The notes beneath the pieces were generated by a model that was given only the letters and a program-made list of their open reading frames with translations, made no database searches and was not told where the DNA came from. DNA of 25,413 nt, taken from assembly GCA_002102555.1 (NCBI GenBank), contig MCFL01000331.1:1-25413 (forward strand). The letters are read 5' to 3'. This DNA is from Catenaria anguillulae PL171. Taxonomy: Eukaryota > Blastocladiomycota > Blastocladiomycetes > Blastocladiales > Catenariaceae. Below, in pieces: positions 20,101 through 25,413 of this stretch (position 1 is its first letter; each line of letters starts with the position of its first letter). Position numbers and translations under genes: made by a program.

Positions 20101-21672
20101 CCGTGTGGGATGCGCAGCGATTCCTTTTCGCCGGATGTCTGTTTGCATGATGTTTACGGAGTGTATGTCAGTTACGCAACAACGAGGCGGGAAATCCACC
20201 AGGCATGGAAGCAAGAAAACATACCACAAACAACAATGAGACAAGCGTCTCGATCGTTCTCTCGACTCCTTTTGCTTCTTCTCTAGCCTGGTCTCCGCTC
20301 CGCATCCCTTGCATTTTGGCCAAATGCACGGCTGTCTTGACACACTCGGCAACCGCATACTCGAGGTCCATGATGGCGCCCTCGAGCTTCCAAACATGAT
20401 CCGTGACGGACGCATCCAATGTGCGTGGGTCGACTGCGGGCGCAGTGGGTGCAAACAGGCCCGAGACTTGCGAGACGAGGCCCATAAATGACAAATTGGA
20501 GAGCATGGGAAGGTATGGGTCGAGAGGGGTTGTTCCCGAACGGGCAGTCGCCGTGTCGTTGGTCGGGGGGTCGAGGCGAAAGGCAGTGCCGAGATCGGGT
20601 TCGGGTAGAGCAAATGACTACGCATCACACACGAGATTGCAAGGTTTAGTTCCTGTGTGCCTCTCCAGCAAGCATCAGATTGGAAAGCATCTTATACCTT
20701 TTGACTCTCGAGTGCCTGATTTCTTGCCGTCAACTCGGCCACCTGCGCCTTCAAGGCTTCCACTTCCCTGCCTCGCGCACCCATTCCGCGCTCCAAACTG
20801 GCAACTGGGCGAACCGGCCATCCTTGGCGAATTGCTCATGAGCACATTGGGCGCCGACCCCTTGCGCGCTCCCCCGCTCTGGTGGATACGTCGGCGACAT
20901 GAGTGGCTGACCCTGGCCCGAACTGATGTTTGGCTGCGACCGCGACGCGGTGTTGCTCCTGCCCAAGCTCGCCATGGTCCGCTGTGGCGGCGACCCGGGC
21001 TGTTGCCGCTGGCAGACTGGCCATTGTTCTTGGTGGTGGCGACCCTGGCGTCGCACTTCTGCCGAGCGACCGCTGCGTGTACGGCGTGAGCGGCGGAGAC
21101 GCCACGGGCACACTTGCTGATGTCATGACCGGATTGTTGAATGACGCGAGTCCGCGTGGTGGCGGGGCGACACTATCACCGGCCATTGGTGGATTGCCTG
21201 CCACGACAGAAGCGGCTTGGTCGAGGTACTGACGCTGCAAGGCGTCGCGCGCTTGTTGTTGGCGCTGCATGAACGTGTCGAGCTGGGTGGCAATGACTTT
21301 TGATGTTTTGCTGAGCGAAATCGAGCTGTCGCTGAGCCGTTCGTTTGTCTGAATTGGAGGCGGCACGGGCGAGTAGGGTGCGGGCAGAGTCGCGAACGGA
21401 CGATTCGTAGGCGAGTTTGCGTTCGTAATCTGATATTTACCAGACGTTGTGATGAGGGGATCGCAAGAACAATACTGAGCATAGATCTCGTACTGGAAAT
21501 ACATACCACGGATGAGCGATTCGAGCGTTTGAATGTCTGTGGCAATGGTTTGCACGGGATCCACGGTCGATTGCGAGGACTGAAGTGAGGCGTGGGATTG
21601 GCGAGGCGGGTGCTCCTCGGGGTGCGACTTTGACGGGGGCGACGGATAGGGATACGGGTTGGGAGACGACAT
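11167..21672 (-). CDS. Giant HR1-like / coiled-coil protein with about 34 ADYEYL repeats
   Basis: No known family recognised. Proposed exons: 21507-21672, 20698-21429, 20225-20617, 20138-19665 and 19596-11167, about 3,400 residues in total. The last three junctions are clean, in phase 0. The start ATG 21672 gives MSSPNPYPYPSPPS. Exon 1-2 encodes an HR1-like segment (ESLIRG|DYERKLAYESS...ARTLLARAA), typical of Rho-GTPase effectors. Exon 2 needs at least one unexplained change of frame, so its protein is uncertain. Exon 4 and the first 750 codons of exon 5 are coiled coil with Ser-rich linkers and three K-K-[KT] helices. Then come six clusters of a 29/30-residue repeat (core ADYEYLR.QLA.LPTK then E[VI]..MR..IAS), separated by Ser/Arg-rich spacers (RSRSMSRS), and a C-terminal coiled coil ending DLAQYQ. 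No motor, kinase or membrane segment was seen. A cytoskeletal or cortical scaffold is a guess from architecture only. Confidence 0.82.
11923..12315 (-). repeat. Repeat cluster 6: five units
   Basis: Starts with ADYEYKHARLLELEP, followed by three LPT/MPT-type units and a final ADYEHIAGQLLVLQE. It is the most C-terminal cluster, followed by a linker and the C-terminal coiled coil. Confidence 0.9.
12961..13170 (-). repeat. Repeat cluster 5: three units
   Basis: ADYSYLRSQLALLPT, ADYEYLRAQLAELPT and the terminal EHKH variant SDYEHKHQRLMELE, preceded by KIDSLQNQLASM, a sequence also found before a unit in cluster 2. Confidence 0.9.
13708..14097 (-). repeat. Repeat cluster 4: five units
   Basis: Starts with ADYEHKHARLLELEP and ends with ANHEWLHAQHM. 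The first three and a half units are the other half of the 289-nt near-identical pair with cluster 2. Confidence 0.92.
13792..14080 (-). repeat. Near-identical duplicate, copy B
   Basis: 289 nt matching 16042-16330 at a constant offset of 2,250 nt with five substitutions and no gaps by direct comparison. Both copies are in the same frame. Confidence 0.95.
14617..15009 (-). repeat. Repeat cluster 3: five units
   Basis: Five units, from VDYEYLRSQLLQLQP through three LPT-type units to the terminal ADYEYKHMRVVEL. The first unit overlaps the end of the second copy of the 432-nt tandem duplication. Confidence 0.9.
14905..15768 (-). repeat. In-frame 432-nt tandem duplication
   Basis: Two adjacent copies of 144 codons each, 15337-15768 and 14905-15336. 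Both begin with SSVPL[ST]RTEIVANRLAAGD, contain SRSMSRS and SELANVPTRSEVIARRLADK, then ELE[ST]LRRR and one repeat unit ending RRTVASQ. The copies have diverged at many third positions, so the duplication is not very recent. Confidence 0.9.
15769..16347 (-). repeat. Repeat cluster 2: seven units
   Basis: Begins with the 30-residue variant VDYEHKHARLLELEP, continues with 29-residue units, and ends with another EHKH variant (ADYEHKHAQLMALQ). It contains one half of the 289-nt near-identical pair. Confidence 0.92.
16042..16330 (-). repeat. Near-identical duplicate, copy A
   Basis: Partner of 13792-14080. Similarity drops sharply on both sides although both flanks are also repeat units, which marks the edges of a recent copy or gene-conversion tract. 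Confidence 0.95.
16622..17277 (-). repeat. Repeat cluster 1: eight ADYEYL units
   Basis: Eight consecutive units, mostly 29 residues (87 nt), starting at ADIDYLRSQLADMPT and ending at ADYDYLRMRLMELE. Units alternate endings in ASQ or AGM/ASM. The seventh unit is a 30-residue form lacking the central Pro-Thr. Confidence 0.93.
19597..19664 (-). other. Giant gene, last intron
   Basis: A 68-nt intron, donor GTACAT, acceptor TTGTAG, phase 0. It joins TTQLKSQ to AALLEEQRREM, a continuous coiled coil, so the ATG at 19566 is internal and not the gene start. Confidence 0.88.
20139..20224 (-). other. Giant gene intron
   Basis: An 86-nt intron, donor GTATGT, acceptor CAAACAG, phase 0. It joins LVSLLFV to TSGEKESLRIPHG. 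Confidence 0.8.
20618..20697 (-). other. Giant gene intron
   Basis: An 80-nt intron, donor GTATAA, acceptor GCGTAG, phase 0. It joins ARNQALESQK to SFALPEPDLG. The intron interior has an in-frame stop, supporting removal. Confidence 0.82.
21430..21506 (-). other. Giant gene first intron
   Basis: A 77-nt intron, donor GTATGT, acceptor AAATATCAG, phase 1. Splicing joins ESLIRG to DYERKLAYESS and creates the HR1-like helix. The interval is open in the exon 1 frame, so read-through cannot be excluded from sequence alone, but the read-through peptide is Cys-rich and unlike the flanks. Confidence 0.7.
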
Positions 21673-22464
21673 GAAATTCAAGTCAAGTCTTCATGTGGAG
21701 TAGAGCAAGACTGAAGTGCTGGCGGCGTGCGAGCGAGCGAAGTGCGATCGATCCAGGGCGTGCGAGTGTCTCGGTACCAGCCCGAGGTCGTTGGCGTCGG
21801 CTTGACGACGAAAGGGATATGGACAAAGAAAGGGAGGGATCCAACAAGTGCCAATGATTTGGCAATTGGTAATGGTATATTGGTACAAACGTGGTTTAAG
21901 CACTGTGGGTCGGCGCAGTTGGGGGTGCTGAATGGGATGAGCGTCACTCGAGTCGAGAGAGGCGGAGCAGCAGTCCGCGTTGACGTTGTGAGTTTGAAGA
22001 GGCTGCGAGCGAGCGTCTGGCAGTGTGAAGTGACTCTTGTGTTCCGTCTAGTGTATTCATAGGGTGTGTAAAAGGTGGCATTCATGACTGAGCCGCTTGG
22101 GCGATATTCATGACGGCCCTGTAGCGGCTTGATGGCCAATGCATTCATGAATCGTACCAGAACGCGCCGGCTTGTTCGCAGCCACTGCCGAGCAATCCAG
22201 AACCACGTTCTCGAAGCCAAGAAGACAGTCCCTGAATCGATGTGAAAATATTTTGTAAATATTACTTACATTGCGCAACAACAGCAGCCACAGCTGGCAC
22301 TATTCATCTTCTGCCCTCGGCGTGAACTTGATCTTGACCCTCCTTTGGCGACGCTGTCATGCGATATACCCCTTCTGGGCTGGTCCCTTGGTCACACTTT
22401 CCGGACGTAAGCTTGTCACAGCTCCAAGTCGCAAACTCCGTCGTGGCCGACTCAGCTGTGCTTA
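21673..22464. promoter_or_regulatory. Upstream region of the giant gene
   Basis: About 800 nt between the giant gene's ATG and the P450 relic, both on the minus strand. A minus-strand open frame crosses it but lacks host-like codon use and recognised motifs. It likely contains the giant gene's promoter and 5' UTR. No specific element identified. Confidence 0.4.
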
Positions 22465-23260
22465 CCAAACACAGATGGCATGAATACGAGCGGCGGGATC
22501 ACCTTGTTCGATGAGCGGTCGGCCCTGTGGCGGGAGCAGCCATTGTCGAATTGGTGGGCATCGAGTCGGTTAGGTCCTTTGTGTAGGTGGTAACGGATTC
22601 CCGCGAGAGCGGATCCTATTCATTCGGTTGCTGTTGGGCCCCACAGGCTGGGCGATACTTGGATTGCTTGCTGTAGGTATTGTGGACACAGAAAACCTGG
22701 GAAGTATCTGGAATCTACAAGCTCAAAAAACGAGGCAAAGTGAATGGCAAAAGAGTAGAACTGCGTATAATTGGCATGAATACCCTCTGGCCCGTGCTGA
22801 CTCTGATAACTCGGCCATCATGATCCGCCAACGGTAACTCGCCATCCTCGGTCGCCTGATGACCCTTGATGAATACGGGACAATGCACCCTGAGCGTCTG
22901 TCTCATTGATGACATGTGTCAACAGCGACACCTCAGCAACCAACAAACACACTCACCTGCACCGAGTTGGCTTACCTTGGGCATTGCAGCAATCAAATCC
23001 CGGTACAGCTTCTCCCTGACTTCGGGATGCCTGCGCATCTCATACAAGGCATGGTGATGATGCTTGACAGGCAGATTGTCGAGTGATGACCGCGCAGGTC
23101 GTACGCGGTGGTATACGTGCATCTTGAGGTGGGTGTTGAGGGCGACAAAGTCGACGGCAATGGCGGTGTGGCTAATGGCGTTGAGTGTGGCTGCCTGTGC
23201 ATAGTGGACGCCGACGACGAGCTGTATGGGAGCAGGTTTTCCAAGCCCCAGGTTGAACAC
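22465..23260 (-). pseudogene. Decayed cytochrome P450
   Basis: Order and content of motifs match the C-terminal half of a fungal cytochrome P450 (haem monooxygenase): an I-helix-like GHHSTICLS, then ALYEMRRHPEVREKLYRDL (J helix), THVINET and LRVHCPVFIKGHQATED around the K-helix ExxR, ELPLADHDGRVIRVSTGQRV, SPSLWGPNSN, and LVFMPSVFG just before where the haem-Cys loop should be. These pieces lie in different frames. The I-helix and J-helix pieces differ by one base, and the ExxR site carries a tandem AGAC duplication (near 22895). No haem-binding Cys loop follows the FG, although a GTAAGC donor lies there. A GTAAGC donor after AAMPK suggests one ancestral intron. The N-terminal half was not found. 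A real gene with poor sequence is the alternative. Confidence 0.55.
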
Positions 23261-23400
23261 GGGCCAGTCCTCTTACACCCAGAGTGAAGAGCACGAGCAA
23301 GATCTCACTGCAAGTCTGCAACTCTCGTCACTTGCAACTGTCCCTTGCTGCACATCGTATACGTTATGAACAACATACGACCTGGCAAAGCAGCAACACT

Positions 23401-24837
23401 ATGCACAGCCCAAGCACCGTATTGCGCGATTTCGACCATGAGGGCCACCAGCTCGCCCACCCGACCGACCGATCCCACCAGCCTTGCCACATCAAGAGCA
23501 AGCTGCACCAACTCTTGGCTGCCTTGCACCTGTACGCGGCCGAGACACTGCACCATCAGCCAATAATGCCCCTGGCTGCCGCCCATGGTGCTGCCGACGA
23601 GCCCAATGTGATGACGGCCATATCATGCCGTCAACGCGTTTTTGAGCTCAACCAAGACTGAGGCCAGCGCCGATTCTCTTTTGGCTTGGATCGATTCGCA
23701 GCAGGTGGACGTTGGTCAGGATATGGACCACGTTGTACGGCGATTGGCCCAGCTGCACGCAACGGACCAGACCGTTGAAGGACTTCTCGCCGACGGTGAC
23801 TTGCCGGGTGCTGCTGCCAGTGCCGGTGACGGAAAGCGCCACCGTTTCAGCAGCATCGACGGTGCCAGTCGGGTATCCTTGTCTCCCGAACCGTCATTGG
23901 GCCGTCGAAAGAAGGCCAGGACTGTGGCAAGTGATAGCGAGAATGATGGGACGACTCAGGGTCGGGTAACATGATTGTTAGTCGTGTATGTACTTGCTTT
24001 CCCAAAGTCTCATGGGACTTGACTGACCTTCGCACCAAACATGTTACAGGCTCCAACGCCTTTCGAATCTGCTGCAACGGCCGGCAACTCTCGCCACCCG
24101 CCTTCGCCATCTCGCCTTACGACTCGGATAGTGTGCCCACTCATCGCATCTCTGCCTGTAGTACTGGCAGCAGCGCAGTCGGAAATCGATCCTCGCGCCG
24201 AGCCACTCGCTCTCCCAGCCCAGCTGTTTACGCGAATCACCAACCGAGTGAACCACATTCGCCCACGCTATCTCGCAGGCCGCCTCCAGCTACACTCACC
24301 TCGCACTCTCACTGTTCTATCGCAATTGCTGATTCCACCGCGCACGCTTTCGGCACAGCTTCAAGCCGCATACTCGTCGCTCGCCCTCTCCAGCAAATCA
24401 ACGCGAGCCATTTTGCATCACTTGCTCCCACACGGGTGTGGCGTGCATCCTGTGGCTCACGCCGAGTTATATTCGGCCATGTTTCCTGCACTGAACCCGA
24501 AAATATCGGATGCAATCGAGTGTGCATGTGTCGGCCTGTGTTTTTGGCTGAGCGGACGGCGGATCGCGGCGTACGACCGGATTTGAGGCCTTGGTTTCGC
24601 AGGTGGATGTTGAGGAACGAGCGAGGTTGCAGTCTGCGCGAGGGATCGAGTTGGGGCTCGTGATTGGAGTCGAGTGCGAGGGATTGGAGGAGCCGATCAA
24701 GGATCACGGATGCCCAAACACCAGGCGCGAAAGTACACGTTGAGGGAACGGGTGGTGTTTGGAGCAATAGCATGAGGCGGCAGGTGCAGGATCAAGAGAT
24801 GTGGGCGAGGGCGGACAAGTTGAGGAAACGACGCTAG
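23401..24837 (+). CDS. Unrecognised gene, first domain copy (frame-disrupted)
   Basis: No family recognised. From ATG 23401 a frame with strong host-like codon use encodes HIKSKLHQLLAALHLYAAETLHH. A frame change near 23620 leads to the segment SLLAWIDSQQ...DHVVRRLAQLHATD, a Ser-rich region, and a basic KK/acidic run (GRRKKARTVASDSEND). An 84-nt intron (23966-24049, GTAACA...TTACAG, phase 0) joins TTQGR to APTPFESAAT. The next exon carries LPAQLFTRITNRV, YLAGRLQL, QLLIPPRTLSAQLQAAY and PKISDAIECA, then RPVFLAERTADRG and LQSARGIELGLVIGVE in other frames, with a plausible end at TAG 24835-24837 (ADKLRKRR). At least three frame changes remain after the intron. Either the gene is decaying, or the sequence contains single-base errors, or further introns are missed. 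Confidence 0.4.
23966..24049 (+). other. Probable intron in unrecognised plus-strand gene
   Basis: An 84-nt GT-AG interval; the donor sits just before an in-frame TGA, and the acceptor restores the open frame of the next exon. Size is typical for this window. Confidence 0.6.
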
Positions 24838-25413
24838 CCGTGGGCGAACGCAACTTGGATCCGGTTGTGCGCACGCTCAGCCCTTTGCCGCCGGCTCCAG
24901 CACGCACCACGGACGATCCTCCGGCCTTGCCATCGTCCCTGCTCGGCTCGCTCACGAGCAACCGTGACCGACGCGGGCTCCGCTACGTCGACGGCAATTT
25001 GCAGCTTGGCACCGTTGGCAGCACGACCGCATTTGCCAGTACTGTTCTCGCCAACCAACTCATTCCACCGCGAGATATCTCGCCACAAATGCTCGCGAGC
25101 TATACGCAGAAAATCCAGCCGTACTTTCTGTCCACATCGAGCCTCGCCTACCGACTCTTTTCATTCGCCCTCGAGCGCGGACCCGCCCAGCCGTTCACGC
25201 ACCTCGATGCAGTCTCGGCCATGCCGCACCAAGTCCACAAGTCGGTCATGTACACGGCGCTGAAAAAAGCCGTTATTCGACCGGTTTGTTGCGCACGAGC
25301 TGGGCCAGCGCCACGGTAATGAGCAGGTTTGGGATCACTTGACTGCACGAATGGGCGGGTTTGTGCCGGCCAATGCAAGGTTGGTGGTGGTACTTGGGTT
25401 GGAGATTGTTGGT
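24838..25413 (+). CDS. Second domain copy, related to the first; runs off window
   Basis: Open frame related to the preceding domain: YVDGNLQL matches YLAGRLQL, NQLIPPRDISPQMLASY matches QLLIPPRTLSAQLQAAY, and VPANARLVVVLGLEIVG matches LQSARGIELGLVIGVE. There is no in-frame ATG before the conserved part, so this is more likely a later exon of the same gene (tandem domains) than an independent gene. Near 25262-25280 the frame changes at an A6 run: ALKKA before, LFDRFVAHELGQRHGNEQ after. The new frame stays open to the window edge, so the 3' end is missing. Function unknown. Confidence 0.45.

Noticed and set aside
21678-22220. Minus-strand open frame of 180 codons upstream of the giant gene
   Set aside because: It stops just before the giant gene's ATG, lacks recognisable motifs and host-like codon bias, and is better seen as promoter/5' UTR.
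23305-23586. Minus-strand open frame with a hydrophobic helical translation
   Set aside because: The overlapping plus-strand frame has clearly better G/C-ending codon use (AAG, CTG, GAG, GCC), and the minus-strand product matched no family I could name.
24801-24837. Start of an independent gene for the second tandem domain
   Set aside because: The frame opens with GTG and has no ATG before the conserved region, so an exon boundary is more likely than a gene start.

Overview
The window looks like nuclear DNA of a fungus, most likely an early-diverging (zoosporic, chytrid- or blastocladia-like) lineage. Genes are interrupted by many short GT-AG introns (mostly 68-100 nt, one of 168 nt), codons favour G/C at the third position, and the recognisable proteins are eukaryotic core proteins (RNA polymerase II subunit Rpb7, 20S proteasome alpha4) plus fungal-type enzymes (a GH26-like glycosidase with an EF-hand-like loop, an ABHD11-type hydrolase, a P450 relic). 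The lineage assignment is inference from style, not from a marker gene. No transposon, virus-derived element, CRISPR array, tRNA or rRNA was recognised.

Layout. 748-1604 (+): 3' part of a single-pass membrane protein with two PPxY motifs. 1945-3342 (-): membrane-anchored GH26-family protein. 3602-4555 (-): ABHD11/Imo32-type alpha/beta hydrolase with one intron. 4556-6311: no gene I can support. 6312-7553 (+): low-complexity hypothetical protein. 7869-8839 (-): proteasome alpha4 (PSMA7/Pre6), two introns. 9287-10180 (+): RPB7, three introns, divergent from PSMA7 across a 447-nt shared promoter region. 10181-11166: no gene seen. 11167-21672 (-): one giant gene, about 3,400 codons in five exons, filling 40% of the window. 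22465-23260 (-): decayed cytochrome P450. 23401-25413 (+): unrecognised gene region with two related domain copies, running off the right edge and broken by several frame changes.

The most notable object is the giant gene. Its product begins with an HR1-like Rho-binding helical segment, continues as coiled coil and Ser/Arg-rich linkers, and then carries about 34 copies of a 29/30-residue repeat (core ADYEYLR.QLA.LPTK) in six clusters, ending in a C-terminal coiled coil. I know no described family with this repeat. It shows internal duplication on several time scales: a 289-nt pair 2,250 nt apart with only 5 differences, a 432-nt in-frame tandem duplication, and many older copies. The genes do not form a pathway or cluster; apart from the PSMA7/RPB7 housekeeping pair, neighbours appear functionally unrelated.
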